Made by a program: the position numbers and the translations under genes. Below, piece by piece: positions 8,960-18,860 of a stretch of 64,000 nt of DNA (position 1 is its first letter; every line of letters begins with the position of its first letter). Location: contig NZ_JAAGPD010000014.1 of assembly GCF_017104565.1 (NCBI RefSeq), positions 62,001-126,000 of the forward strand, written 5' to 3'. A model generated the notes under the pieces. It searched no databases and was not told the DNA's origin. It saw nothing but the letters and a program-made list of their open reading frames with translations. This stretch comes from Paraburkholderia sp. Tr-20389. GTDB taxonomy: Bacteria; Pseudomonadota; Gammaproteobacteria; Burkholderiales; Burkholderiaceae.

Positions 8960-9002
8960 GGCCTGGTTGCAGACACGGCACGCAGCCGTCTGCAACCAGG
9001 CC
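8960..9002 (+). terminator. Long hairpin after the DUF4148 gene
   Basis: GGCCTGGTTGCAGAC (8960-8974) pairs perfectly with GTCTGCAACCAGGCC (8988-9002). The 13-base loop can pair further (CGGC/GCCG). There is no immediate T-run, so it may be a terminator or an mRNA-stabilising stem. Confidence 0.55.
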
Positions 9003-9051
9003 ACGCAACACGCGCCTTTTCATCGATAACGTGGTACTCAGGGGCAACACA

Positions 9052-9831
9052 ATGACAAAAACCTTCCGGTCCTTTCTCGCGTTCGCCATCATGTTGTGCG
9101 GACTCTTCGCCATTCAGACTTCACACGCGGCCTCGCAAGCCGATCTCAAAGGCACGAACGTCGTGCTCGTGCACGGCGCGTTCGCCGACGGCTCCAGCTG
9201 GAACCGCGTGATTCCGCTGCTCGAAGCGCATGGCCTGCATGTCGTCGCCGTGCAGAATCCGCTCAGCTCGCTCGCCGACGACGTCGCGGCGACGAAGCGC
9301 GTGATCGATCAGCAGAAAGGCCCCGTCGTGCTGGTCGGTCACTCGTGGGGCGGCGTCGTGATCAGCCAGGCGGGCAACGACGACAAGGTCAAGTCGCTCG
9401 TGTACGTCGCCGCGTTCGCGCCCGATGCGAACCAGTCGATCGCGGATATCACGCAAGGCATGAAGGCGCCCGCATGGGCCAACGAACTGCAGAAGGACTC
9501 GGCGGGTTATCTGACACTATCGGACAAGGCTGTGCGCGACGACTTCGCGCTCGATCTGCCCGCGGCCCAGCAGCGCATCGTCGCCGCGACGCAAGGCCCG
9601 TGGTTTTCCGGCTGCGCAGCCGACAAGGTGACCCAGGCTGCATGGCACGAGAAGCCGTCGTACTTCGTGATTCCCGGCCGCGACAAGATGATCGATCCGC
9701 ATCTGCAGGACAAGATGGCGAAAGATATTCACGCGCAGGTCACGCATGTCGACGCGAGCCACGTCGCGATGCTGAGCCAGCCCGAAGCCGTCGCCAACGC
9801 GATTCTCGCGGCGGCACGCAACGCGCACTGA
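9052..9831 (+). CDS. Exported alpha/beta hydrolase (Ser nucleophile)
   Basis: Predicted 259 residues with a signal peptide (FLAFAIMLCGLFAIQTSHAA). The mature part shows VVLVHGAFADGSSWNRVIP, the serine elbow VGHSWGGVV, and the catalytic His in VDASHVAMLSQPEAV. It belongs to the EstC/salicylate-esterase-like group of small hydrolases. The start at 9052 is preferred over 9031 because AGGGG lies 7-8 bases upstream and the signal begins there. It is followed after 16 bases by a quinone oxidoreductase, probably in one transcript. Unlike the two Asp-type hydrolases earlier, this one has a Ser nucleophile. Confidence 0.85.
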   Translation: MTKTFRSFLAFAIMLCGLFAIQTSHAASQADLKGTNVVLVHGAFADGSSWNRVIPLLEAHGLHVVAVQNPLSSLADDVAATKRVIDQQKGPVVLVGHSWGGVVISQAGNDDKVKSLVYVAAFAPDANQSIADITQGMKAPAWANELQKDSAGYLTLSDKAVRDDFALDLPAAQQRIVAATQGPWFSGCAADKVTQAAWHEKPSYFVIPGRDKMIDPHLQDKMAKDIHAQVTHVDASHVAMLSQPEAVANAILAAARNAH

Positions 9832-9847
9832 GCCGGGAACGCACGAC

Positions 9848-10816
9848 ATGAAGACAATCGTGATGGACGGTCCGGGCGGGCCGGAGGTGCTGCGCGTCGC
9901 CGAGCGCGACGAACCCGTCGCCGGACCCGGCGAAGTGCTCGTCGAAGTGGATGCCGCAGGCGTCAACTTCATGGACATCGGCGTGCGGCGCGGCGGCATC
10001 TGGGCGACGATGCCGAACCCAAAGACGCTCGGCGTCGAAGGCGCGGGCCGCGTGCTGAAGGTCGGCGAGAACGTGGCGGATATCCGGCCGGGACAGCGCG
10101 TCGCGTGGGTCTATGCACCCGGCAGCTACGCGCAGCGCATCGCGATACCCGCCGCCTCGCTCGTGCCCGTTCCCGACGCAATCGATCACACCACCGCCGC
10201 TGCCGTGATGATGCAAGGCCTCACGGCGAGTCACTTCGCGACTGACTTCTATCCCGTGCGCCAAGGCGATATCGCGCTGGTGCATGCGGCAGCGGGCGGC
10301 CTCGGTTTGCTGCTGACGCAGATCATCAGGCTGCGCGGCGGCATGGTGATCGGCCGCGTGTCGCACGAAGACAAGATCGAAGCCGCGCGGCATGCGGGCG
10401 CCGATCATGTGATCGTCGACAGCGAAGGCCATTTCGCCGACGAGGTCATGCGCCTCACCGACGGCGAAGGCGTGCATGTCGTCTACGACGGCTCGGGACC
10501 GGCGACGTTTCAGGGCTCGCTCGCGTCGCTGCGCCGTTCGGGCACGTTCTGCTGGTATGGGCCCGTGCTGGGCGATGCGGGGCCGATCCACATCATGAGC
10601 CTGCCGAAGAGCATCAAGATCGGCTATGCGACCTTCATGGATCACATCCCTACGCCTGCGCTGCTGCGCGCGCGGACGAAGCAGTTGTTCGACTGGATCA
10701 TCGCGGGCGTGCTGGAGGTCAGGATCGGCGGCGTCTATCCGCTGGCGGACGCGGCGCGCGCGCATGCCGATATGGAAAGCCGCCGCACGACGGGCAAGCT
10801 GCTGCTCGTGCCCTAG
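9848..10816 (+). CDS. Zinc-independent quinone oxidoreductase (MDR family)
   Basis: 322 residues of the NADPH:quinone reductase branch of medium-chain dehydrogenases. It has the N-terminal GroES-like fold (VDAAGVNFMDIGVRRG, LGVEGAGRVLKVG) and the nucleotide motif HAAAGGLGLLLTQ. The catalytic-zinc ligands of alcohol dehydrogenases are absent. Expected reaction: NADPH-dependent reduction of quinones or reactive enones in the cytoplasm. Its TAG stop (10814-10816) overlaps the TAG stop of the convergent regulator within the palindrome CTAG. Confidence 0.9.
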   Translation: MKTIVMDGPGGPEVLRVAERDEPVAGPGEVLVEVDAAGVNFMDIGVRRGGIWATMPNPKTLGVEGAGRVLKVGENVADIRPGQRVAWVYAPGSYAQRIAIPAASLVPVPDAIDHTTAAAVMMQGLTASHFATDFYPVRQGDIALVHAAAGGLGLLLTQIIRLRGGMVIGRVSHEDKIEAARHAGADHVIVDSEGHFADEVMRLTDGEGVHVVYDGSGPATFQGSLASLRRSGTFCWYGPVLGDAGPIHIMSLPKSIKIGYATFMDHIPTPALLRARTKQLFDWIIAGVLEVRIGGVYPLADAARAHADMESRRTTGKLLLVP

Positions 10817-11583
10817 GCGCAGCAGGCGGACATGGGCGCGCGCGACGCGTGGTTATCGACGGCCGTCACCGTCGCGGAGAACAGATAGCCTTCGTTGCGC
10901 AGCGTCTTGATGTAGCGGCCGTCGCGCACGCCGTCCTGCAAGCGCTGACGCACGCGGCTCACGAGCAGGTCGATCGAACGGTCGAGCAGATCGGCGTGCC
11001 GTCCCTGCGTCATGTTGAGCAACTGGTCGCGCGTGAGCACGCGGTTCGGATGATCGAGAAACACGCGCAACAGCCGGTACTCGGCGCCGCTCAGCGCAAC
11101 CATCGTGCCTTCTGCATCGAGCAGATGACGGGCGCCCGTGTCGAGCCGCCAGTCGCCGAAGCGCAGCATCGCCGCCGACTCCGCGATCTGCATGCCGGGC
11201 GGCAGCATATTCGTGCGGCGCAGAACCGCGCGAATGCGCGCCAGCAGTTCGCGGATCGCAAACGGCTTGGACAGGTAGTCGTCGGCGCCCATTTCGAGGC
11301 CGACGATCCGGTCCGCTTCTTCGTGGCGCGCGGACAGCATCACGATGGGTATTGCGTGAAAATCGCCGGCACGCAATTCGCGGCACAGCGACAGGCCGTC
11401 GGTGTCCGGCAATCTCACGTCGAGAACGATGAGATCGGGCCGGTCGAGGACGAGCGCAGCGCGCATCGCGCGTGCGTTGGCCGCATGCGAGACCCGCATG
11501 TCGTTGCGTGCCAGATAGGCGGCGACCAGTTCGCGGATCTCTCGATCGTCGTCGACGATCAGGACGTGTTCGAGCTTCTTCAT
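10813..11583 (-). CDS. OmpR/PhoB-type response regulator (paralogue 2)
   Basis: 256 residues with the start at 11583 (MKKLEHVLIVDDD). Receiver: DDD (11-13), Asp55 (LIVLDVRLPDTDG), Lys106 (YLSKPFAI). Output: winged helix with the same LSGAEYRLLRVFLDHPNRVL block as paralogue 1. The longer frame back to 11937 lacks coding character. No cognate kinase is near. The two regulators bracket a block of exported hydrolases and redox proteins and are probably a local duplication. The C-terminus (SRAPMSACCA) carries two adjacent cysteines. Confidence 0.92.
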   Translation of the reverse strand: MKKLEHVLIVDDDREIRELVAAYLARNDMRVSHAANARAMRAALVLDRPDLIVLDVRLPDTDGLSLCRELRAGDFHAIPIVMLSARHEEADRIVGLEMGADDYLSKPFAIRELLARIRAVLRRTNMLPPGMQIAESAAMLRFGDWRLDTGARHLLDAEGTMVALSGAEYRLLRVFLDHPNRVLTRDQLLNMTQGRHADLLDRSIDLLVSRVRQRLQDGVRDGRYIKTLRNEGYLFSATVTAVDNHASRAPMSACCA

Positions 11584-11923
11584 GACAGGTTCTTCGACTA
11601 CGGATACGGCGAAATACTCAGGCTGCTGCTTCCACTGACGGCGCGGTGCCCTTGCGCTGCAAAGCGAGACCGCCGCGTCTGTATGCGCAGGTATCCCGTC
11701 TTCACGCGGCGATACATGCCGTTGCACGCGAAACCATTCCAGACACGCGGCAGATACATCCGGCTGCTCAAATGAACCTCGACGATGCGCGCCAGTGCGG
11801 CCTCGACGATCTCCGTCGATGTGCCGCGCATGGTGGCAGGAACGCATGGGCAACACAACAGCAACAATGCGCACTCCCTGTTGCCTTCTGGTCAACACTC
11901 GAGAATTCACAGGTCCGACAACG
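11584..11923. other. Divergent promoter region between response regulator 2 and the LysR gene
   Basis: 340 bases. GATACA occurs at 11711-11716 and 11753-11758 (42 bases, four helical turns apart), with GTATCC at 11691-11696. These match the boxes upstream of dipZ and suggest autoregulation of the regulator. No clear sigma-70 hexamers were recognised. Confidence 0.45.
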
Positions 11924-12862
11924 ATGCGAACAATCAATCACCAGCGCCTGAGGTATTTCCACGCTGTGCTCGCGCACGGCTCGATACGTGGTGCCGCCGA
12001 CGACATGAACACGTCCCCTTCCGTCATCACGCGGCAGATCCGGCTGCTCGAAGAAGAACTGGGCGTCGCGCTATTCGAGCGCGGTGCGAAAGGCGTCCGG
12101 CCGACGGAGCCGGCCACGCATCTGCTGGAATTCTGGGAAGGTTGCCAGTCTCAGCAGGAGAAGCTCGAAGACCGGCTGCATGCGTTTCGCGGCTTGCGGC
12201 ACGGCCGCGTGCAGCTTGCCGTCAGCGAGGGTTTCGTCGATACGCTGACTGAGGATGTGCTCGTGCCGTTTTGCGCGAAGTACCCTGCGCTGACGATCGA
12301 AATGAGCATGCTGGCGCGCGATGGGATCGTCGATGAAGTCGCCGGCGATCGCGCGCATATCGGGCTTGCCTATAATCCGCCGCCGCATCCGCGCCTGCGC
12401 TGTCTCGCGAGTTCGCTCCAGCGCGCGGTGCTGCTGTTGCGCCGCGAACATCCGCTCGCGCAGAAGAAGCGGCCCGCCACCGTGCAGGACCTGCGTGCCT
12501 TTCCGCTCGCGCTGATGCCGCAGTCGTTCGGCATCGGTCATGCGGTGAAGATGCTCGAAATCGCCGAAGGCATGCAGATCCAGCCCGCGATGACGAGCAA
12601 TTCGCTAGCCGTGCTCAAGCGCATGGTCGCCGCCGGCAACTTCGTCACGCTGATCGGCGAGTTCGCAGCGCGACGCGAAGTGGCGAGCGGCGAGTTGACC
12701 ACCGTGCCCGTCGATCATCCGCTGCTTCAGGGCACGCACGCCAGGCTGCTCGTGAAATCGAGCCGCGCGCTCACACCCGGACCGCTGGAACTGCTGCGTT
12801 GGATCCAGCAGCGGCTTTCGGTCTTCGCGGTGGGGAAAGCGGTTGCGGGAGTGACGGTGTAG
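11924..12862 (+). CDS. LysR-family transcriptional regulator
   Basis: 312 residues beginning [20 protein letters not shown]. Residues 1-65 are the LysR winged helix ([40 protein letters not shown]); residues 95-300 are the type-2 periplasmic-binding-like sensor domain. In-frame ATGs back to 11795 precede any recognisable LysR sequence and were not chosen. It is divergent from response regulator 2; the effector and targets are unknown. Confidence 0.9.
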   Translation: MRTINHQRLRYFHAVLAHGSIRGAADDMNTSPSVITRQIRLLEEELGVALFERGAKGVRPTEPATHLLEFWEGCQSQQEKLEDRLHAFRGLRHGRVQLAVSEGFVDTLTEDVLVPFCAKYPALTIEMSMLARDGIVDEVAGDRAHIGLAYNPPPHPRLRCLASSLQRAVLLLRREHPLAQKKRPATVQDLRAFPLALMPQSFGIGHAVKMLEIAEGMQIQPAMTSNSLAVLKRMVAAGNFVTLIGEFAARREVASGELTTVPVDHPLLQGTHARLLVKSSRALTPGPLELLRWIQQRLSVFAVGKAVAGVTV

Positions 12863-13105
12863 CGCCGTCGTGAGTCCAAGCCTCGCCCTGCCCATGCAGG
12901 ATCAACGCACGCGTTGCGAGCGGCGCGAACTATGCAGCAAACTATCGCAACGTCGATGGGATCATGGTGCCGATGTCGCGTCGCGTTTTTGCGTACGACG
13001 AGTCGCATCGCAAGATCGACGAGCCTTTGCTGGTTTCCATCGACTTTCAGGAGATCGCGTGGCGCAAGGCTTAGGTGCAAATCGAACGGAAGCGCGCTGG
13101 CGGTT

Positions 13106-16100
13106 TCAGGTCGCCGGCCCTGTTTGGTTCGCGTGATCCGCAAGCGCGGCGTCGATTGCCGACAGCGCATACAGGAAACCGAGTGCTGCGCCCTCTTCCC
13201 TGATGCGCCTGAGTTCGCCCGAGGCTGCCGCGCTCCGCTTGCCTCTTCCGTGAGCAATGAGCACACGGGCCCGTGCGAGGACGAAGCCCGAAAACGGCGA
13301 CGGTTCGCGGCACACGTATCGTTCGAGCGCGGCGGCGTGTACCGCGGCCGCATCCCACTGTCCGCGGTCGAGACACGCTTCGATTGCATCGCGTCGAAAC
13401 AGATAGTGATTGTGGCTCACCGCTCCGGCGGCGAGCACAGCTTCGCCCTCCTCGATAGCGCGTTCGAACACGGCACGTTCATGCGTTACGCGCGCAAGCG
13501 TGCCGAGATAGGCCGCGCCCAGATAAGCCATGCCCGTCTCCCGGCTGATCGCCAGCGCCTCGCCGATATCGTCGAGTGCTTCGCGCCGACGCCCGGCCAC
13601 CCGCTGCAACTCCGCGCGAAGGGCTAGCGCCTCGCCTTCGAAGCGCCGCGATTTCAGATCACGCGCGCACTGCAGCGCAGGGCCGACATGCTCCCACGCA
13701 CGATCCCACTGCGCGAGATCGTGAAAGCAGTGCCAGGCGGCATGATGCGCGACAGCGAGCGCGCGTAGATGACCGACCTTCTCCGCCGCAGCGATGCTGG
13801 CGTGAGCGGTATCGACTGCCATGTTCGTCTTGCCCGCGAACCATGCCGTAATCGCAAGCATGGGCAGGTTCGCCACTTCTATTCGTCCAAACCCGTGGAG
13901 CCGGCACAAATCGATGCAGCGGCTGAAGGCGTGATGCGCACTGATCATTCTCCCGCGCATGTATTCGCCGTCGCCGAGTCCACCCAGCGCGGCCGCCTCC
14001 TGTTCGAAGTCGCGGGCCTCGCGTGCTATCGCGAGGCTGCGCTCGTGTTCGCGGACACAACCGTCGATCTCGCCGCGCGGAAAGCACAGATTGCCGCGCA
14101 AAAAGTGAATGCGCGCCTGCTCGCGCAGCAGACCGTCGGCCGTAGCGGCGGCAGCCGCGCAGTCGAGATCGGCCCACGCACCATCGAGATCGTCGACGAT
14201 CCGCTTCACAGTGGCACGCCCGATCCACGCCTGACAGCGCTCTGTATCCGTCGCGGCAGCCGCGAGCGCGGTTTCGAACGCGCCGAGCGCCGCCGGCATG
14301 TCGCCGGTGTCGTGCAGGATGTCGCCGCGCAGGCATTCGAGCGCCACGCGGTCGCTCTGGGCCGATGTCAGTTCGAGCCCGCGTTCGACGAGCCGCAGCG
14401 CGAATTCATAGCGATATCCCGCGGCCTGCGTTTGCGCCGCGTCGCAATAGGCGCGTGGCGCCTCGACGTCGGCTGCGCGGTCGAGATGTTCGGCCCGCAG
14501 AACGGCGTCGCGCTGTGCATACCATTGCGCGGCACGGCGATGCAATTCGCGGCGCTGGCTTTTCAGCAGCCCGTCGTAGATGGCGTCGCGAATGAGTGCG
14601 TGATGGAAGCTGTAGCCGCTGCCTTGCTGACGCAGCAGGCGGCCGGTGATCAAGGGCTCCAGTGCCGGAGCGGCGCCGTCGAGCATATGGCCGACCGCCT
14701 CCTTCTCGAAGAACTGGCCGAATATGGAGGCAACCCGCAAGACGTTTTTTTCCACGGGATCGAGCCCATCCAGCCGCGCCTGCACGAGGCTTTGCACCGA
14801 ACCCGGCACGCCCGCATTTGCCGTTTTCTCCGCGTTGCTGAGCAGTTGTTCGAGAAAGAGCGGATTGCCGGCAGCCCGTTCGATGCAACGTTCGGCCAGT
14901 TCGTCTGCGCAGGGAAACGATCCGGCCATCAGACGTGCATCGCTGTCGTTCAAAGGGCCGAGATCGAAGAACGAGCACGCTGCGTTCGACGCGTTGTCGA
15001 GCGGATCGTCTCGAGGCCGCGTCGTCAGCACCAGCACGGCAGGACTTTCCGCCGCCGCCGAGGCGAGTTCGGTGAGATCCTGGCGCGTCGATCGGTCCGA
15101 CCAGTGTATGTCTTCGACGACCAGCAAGCGGGGTTGCTTGCGGCTCGCGCTTTGCATCAGCCGGATCATCGCGTTCTGCCGGCCTCGCACACGCATCGCA
15201 TGGTTCATGGCCTCGTACACCGCGCGGCCTTCGGGCGGCTGCGGCACATCGATCAGGTCATCGACGAACGGCGCGTCGCCGGCATCGATCAGACCATCGG
15301 CAATGGCCCGCGTCACGGCGAGCGTGGCGGCATCGGCGTTGCTCGAATCGTCGAGCGCGAGAAGGCCGCGCACCAGCGACCGGATGGCGTCGCGGCCCGC
15401 TCCCGATCCGAAGTCGAGCACGAACGCGTGATGGCAGGCGAACCCCCGCTCGGTCGCCTCGCGCTGAAACGCCTCGGCGAGACGCGTCTTGCCGATGCCG
15501 GCCTCGCCGCGAATCTGCACGATGCCGCCGCGTGCGGCTTCACGGCACGATCGGAGTATGTCGCGGAAGCGGCTCAGTTCGTCGAGCCTGCCGATCAACG
15601 GCCGACTCGGCGCCGAACGCCGGAGGCCGTCGAGACGCCACACCGAAACGGGCTCGGCGAAACCCTTCACGGCCAGCGCGCCCCGTGCCGCGCAGTCGAG
15701 GCGATCGGCCAGCGCGCGCCACACCGCTTCCGAGATCAGTATCTCGCCCGGTCCGGCCGCGTCGGTGAGACGCGACGCGAGATTGACTGTGTCGCCCGTG
15801 ACGGTGTATTCCCTGTGCGCCGTGCTGCCCATGCCGCTGGCCACGACCTGACCGACGGCGATGCCGACGTGAATGGAGAGCGGACGCGCAAGCGTACGGG
15901 ACAACGCCGGTATCGCGTCAATCATCGCGAGCGCGGCGCGCACGGCGCGTTCCGGATCGTTTCCATGCGAACGCGGCGCGCCGAACACCGCCATCACGCA
16001 GTCGCCCACATGCTTGTCGATGTGCCCGCCGTGCCGCTCGACAATCGCATCGACCTGCTCGAAGTATCCATCGAGCACGACCAGCAACTCCTCGGGATCG

Positions 16101-16399
16101 AGTTTGCGGCTCAGGTCCGTGAAGCCGCACAGATCGGCGAACAGAACGGCGACCTGCCTGCGCTCGTCGGCCGGTGTGCCGACGGCGCGCACGGACACCT
16201 CGGCGCCGCCCGCGCACGTCAATTGCGCGATCGCCGCCAGCAGCCGCTTGCGATGCCCGAGCGAACGCACGCCGAGTTCCTTTAGATCCGCGTCGGTGAG
16301 CCGAGGCAGCATCGACGCGTCGATGTCGTTGTCGGCAAACGACTGCGTGTACCGCTCGAGCCCGAGTCCGTCGAGCCACGGTTCGATATCCATCGTCAT
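13106..16399 (-). CDS. SAM-domain class III adenylate cyclase with AAA ATPase and TPR region
   Basis: 1097 residues. A sterile-alpha-motif domain (1-62; WLDGLGLERYTQSFADNDID) is followed by a class III cyclase (80-235): metal Asp89 (LFADLCGFT) and Asp133 (HVGDCVMAVFG), Lys129, Asn206 and Arg210 (GDTVNLASRL), so the catalytic set looks complete for cAMP synthesis. Next come an AAA_16-type P-loop (GEAGIGKT, 298-305), a Walker B region (LLVVEDIHWSD), and several hundred residues of TPR-like helices. This SAM-cyclase-ATPase layout is a known family of large signalling cyclases. An internal ATG at 16393 is an alternative start. It is divergent from a transporter that carries a cNMP-binding domain. 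Confidence 0.9.
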   Translation of the reverse strand: MTMDIEPWLDGLGLERYTQSFADNDIDASMLPRLTDADLKELGVRSLGHRKRLLAAIAQLTCAGGAEVSVRAVGTPADERRQVAVLFADLCGFTDLSRKLDPEELLVVLDGYFEQVDAIVERHGGHIDKHVGDCVMAVFGAPRSHGNDPERAVRAALAMIDAIPALSRTLARPLSIHVGIAVGQVVASGMGSTAHREYTVTGDTVNLASRLTDAAGPGEILISEAVWRALADRLDCAARGALAVKGFAEPVSVWRLDGLRRSAPSRPLIGRLDELSRFRDILRSCREAARGGIVQIRGEAGIGKTRLAEAFQREATERGFACHHAFVLDFGSGAGRDAIRSLVRGLLALDDSSNADAATLAVTRAIADGLIDAGDAPFVDDLIDVPQPPEGRAVYEAMNHAMRVRGRQNAMIRLMQSASRKQPRLLVVEDIHWSDRSTRQDLTELASAAAESPAVLVLTTRPRDDPLDNASNAACSFFDLGPLNDSDARLMAGSFPCADELAERCIERAAGNPLFLEQLLSNAEKTANAGVPGSVQSLVQARLDGLDPVEKNVLRVASIFGQFFEKEAVGHMLDGAAPALEPLITGRLLRQQGSGYSFHHALIRDAIYDGLLKSQRRELHRRAAQWYAQRDAVLRAEHLDRAADVEAPRAYCDAAQTQAAGYRYEFALRLVERGLELTSAQSDRVALECLRGDILHDTGDMPAALGAFETALAAAATDTERCQAWIGRATVKRIVDDLDGAWADLDCAAAAATADGLLREQARIHFLRGNLCFPRGEIDGCVREHERSLAIAREARDFEQEAAALGGLGDGEYMRGRMISAHHAFSRCIDLCRLHGFGRIEVANLPMLAITAWFAGKTNMAVDTAHASIAAAEKVGHLRALAVAHHAAWHCFHDLAQWDRAWEHVGPALQCARDLKSRRFEGEALALRAELQRVAGRRREALDDIGEALAISRETGMAYLGAAYLGTLARVTHERAVFERAIEEGEAVLAAGAVSHNHYLFRRDAIEACLDRGQWDAAAVHAAALERYVCREPSPFSGFVLARARVLIAHGRGKRSAAASGELRRIREEGAALGFLYALSAIDAALADHANQTGPAT

Positions 16400-16592
16400 C
16401 GCCCGAATCTGGTTCCCGTTGAGCGCTTAAGAAATACGACGACGCGCGCCTTTTCCAGTGTAGGTGCTGCGCCCGTCGACGGATGGCGGCGCTGCTCGCC
16501 TGCCGGCCGTTTGACAGGCGCGAGAACCGCGGCGGATACTGGCTCGCGCGGCCTCCGCCTGCACCGGGCGCCGCGCGTTCCGGGAGAGCGCC

Positions 16593-18860
16593 GTGAAGCA
16601 GGGTGCTACAGGTTCTACGTCGGAGTCGGAGTCGGAGTCGGAGTCCGCGTCCGCATCGACGTCTCGAGGCGCGAGCGCGCCACGCGTCGCCGGCTTGCTC
16701 GGCGACCTGACGGCGGGCGCCGTCTCGACGCTCGTGATGCTCTGCTACGCGATGAGCCTCGGCACGCTGATCTTCAGCGCCGACCTCGCGCGCTACGCCG
16801 AACTCGGCGTGCCGACCGCGCTGATCAGTTGCATCGTCACCGCGCTGGTGATCGCGCTGACCAGCTCGATGCGCCTGAACATCGCCGGGCCCGACAGCAA
16901 CGCAACCGCCTTTCTCGCGGGCGTCGCGGCAGGCGTCGCGAGCAGCGTGCATGCCGACGGCGGCTCGCCGCAAACCATTCTCTTAACCGTGCTGATCGCG
17001 ATCGCGCTGTGTTCGGTGCTGACGGGTATCGTGCTGTTCGCGATCGGCTCGTCGAAGCGCAGCCGTTCCCTGCAATTCCTGCCGTATCCCGTCGTAGGCG
17101 GATTTCTGGCAGGCACGGGTTATCTGCTGCTGGCGGGTGCGTTCCGCGTGCTGACGGGGGAATCGCCGCAGTGGCACACGCTCGGTCTGCTCACGCATCT
17201 GCACTGGCTCGCGTGGACGCCGGCGCTGTTCATCGGCGTGCTGACGACCGTACTCACGCGCGGACGCCAGCACATCGCCGCGTTGCCGTTCGTGCTCGTG
17301 TGCGGCATCGCGCTGTTCTATCTGGCGCTGCACCTCGCGGGACTCTCGATCGACGATGCGCGCCGCCTGGGCCTGCTGCTGCCCCAGGTCAGGTTGCACG
17401 TGTTCCCCGATCTGCACGTGCCCACATCGCTCGCGCAGAGTGCGATCGACTGGTCCGCGATCGCGGCGCACCTGCCCGAGTCGCTGATCGTGACGTCGGC
17501 GTCGGCGATCACGATCCTGATGAACTCCACTGCCATTGGCGCCGCAACGGGCGAGGACATCGATCTGAATCGCGAAATGCGCGCGGCGGGGCTTGCCAAT
17601 ATCGCGAGCGGATTGCTGGGCGGGATGGTCGGCTATCAGTCGTACAACCGCTCGATGCTCAATGCGCGCGCAGGCGCCACGAGCCGGCTCGCGGGCGTGT
17701 TCGCCGCGCTCGCGTGCCTCGTCGCGCTCGCGGCATCGCCCGATCTGGTGGCGCTCTTTCCCGTCCCCGTGCTGGTCGGGCTGCAACTGTTCATGGGACT
17801 GCGGCTGATGCTGCAATGGCTGGTCGGCGCGTATGCGAGGCTCAACTGGTACGAGTACGCGCTCGTGCCGGGCATGCTCGCCGCCGTCGCGCTGTATGGC
17901 GTGGTTGCGGGCGTGATCGCGGGCGTCATCGCCGCGTGCGTGATGTTCGCACTGCTGTACGGGCGCGTCAGTTGCGTGCGCATGGAGTTCGATGCCTCCA
18001 CACGCACGTCGTCGGTCGAGCGCAGTATCGAGGATTCCACGCATCTGCGTGAATGCGGCGCGCAACTGTGCGGTCTGTGCCTGCAAGGCTTTCTGTTCTT
18101 CGGCACCGCGAATTCGATCCTGCAGCGCGTGCGCGAGCGGCTGAAGGCCAACGGCGCCGTTCCCGTGCGCTATGTCGTGCTCGACTTCGCATCGACCAAC
18201 GGCATGGATGCGTCAGTATCGATTGCGTTCGTCAAGCTGCGGCAACTGTGCGCGTCGTCGGGCGCCGACCTCGTGCTCACTGCATTGCCCGCGCGTTCGC
18301 GCAACCTGCTCGCGAAGTCGGGCACGCTCAACTTGCGCATCCACGAGTTCGCGACACTCGATGCCGGACTCGAATGGATCGAAGATCGCCTGCTCGAATC
18401 GTGCTCGCTCACGCAACCATCGGGCGAACAGGATCTACGTGCGACACTCGCGCCGCATTTCACGCCTTCCGCGCTGTCCAGGCTGTGCGCGTGCCTCGAA
18501 GTGCGCGATCTCGACGCCGGCGAGCCGCTCTTCCTGCATGGCGACCCCGGCGACGCGCTCTATATCGTCGAACGCGGACGCGTCGCCGTGTCGCTGCCGC
18601 TATCGGGCGGCCGGCTCGTGCGGCTGCGCTCGTTCGGACCCGGCACGGTCGTCGGCGAAATGGCCGTGTACACGCAGACCCCGCGAAGCGCCGACGTCAT
18701 CGCCGAAGCACGGACGCGCGTGCACCGTCTGTCGGTGCCTGCGCTGTTCGCGCTCGAACGCGAAGACCCGGTCGCCGCGCAGCAGTTTCATCGCTTCCTG
18801 ATCAAGACGATCGCGTCGCGGCTCGCCGTCGCCGACGAGGCGCTGCGCGCCGCGTATTGA
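16593..18860 (+). CDS. SulP-family anion transporter with C-terminal cNMP-binding domain
   Basis: 755 residues. The start is GTG at 16593 with GGGAGAG upstream. Residues 1-30 are a Ser/Glu low-complexity tail. About 32-460 form the SulP/SLC26-type membrane domain (LNIAGPDSNATAFLAG, LQFLPYPVVGGFLAGTGYLL). Next comes a STAS-like domain (YVVLDFASTNGMDASVSIAF). The last about 140 residues are a cNMP-binding domain with a canonical phosphate cassette (VVGEMAVYTQTPRSADV: Glu, Pro-Arg and Ala present). Predicted role: uptake of sulfate, bicarbonate or a carboxylate, gated by a cyclic nucleotide. It is divergent from the adenylate cyclase 193 bases away, which is suggestive of one circuit. Confidence 0.9.
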   Translation: MKQGATGSTSESESESESASASTSRGASAPRVAGLLGDLTAGAVSTLVMLCYAMSLGTLIFSADLARYAELGVPTALISCIVTALVIALTSSMRLNIAGPDSNATAFLAGVAAGVASSVHADGGSPQTILLTVLIAIALCSVLTGIVLFAIGSSKRSRSLQFLPYPVVGGFLAGTGYLLLAGAFRVLTGESPQWHTLGLLTHLHWLAWTPALFIGVLTTVLTRGRQHIAALPFVLVCGIALFYLALHLAGLSIDDARRLGLLLPQVRLHVFPDLHVPTSLAQSAIDWSAIAAHLPESLIVTSASAITILMNSTAIGAATGEDIDLNREMRAAGLANIASGLLGGMVGYQSYNRSMLNARAGATSRLAGVFAALACLVALAASPDLVALFPVPVLVGLQLFMGLRLMLQWLVGAYARLNWYEYALVPGMLAAVALYGVVAGVIAGVIAACVMFALLYGRVSCVRMEFDASTRTSSVERSIEDSTHLRECGAQLCGLCLQGFLFFGTANSILQRVRERLKANGAVPVRYVVLDFASTNGMDASVSIAFVKLRQLCASSGADLVLTALPARSRNLLAKSGTLNLRIHEFATLDAGLEWIEDRLLESCSLTQPSGEQDLRATLAPHFTPSALSRLCACLEVRDLDAGEPLFLHGDPGDALYIVERGRVAVSLPLSGGRLVRLRSFGPGTVVGEMAVYTQTPRSADVIAEARTRVHRLSVPALFALEREDPVAAQQFHRFLIKTIASRLAVADEALRAAY
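16621..16644 (+). repeat. (CGGAGT)4 hexanucleotide repeat in a coding start
   Basis: Four perfect CGGAGT units, followed by degenerate units, encode the SESESE run near the transporter N-terminus. Copy-number change by slippage would stay in frame and alter only the length of the acidic tail. Confidence 0.8.

Noticed and set aside
13769-16285. 838-codon rightward frame
   Set aside because: Antisense to the adenylate cyclase; composition typical of a GC-rich shadow frame.
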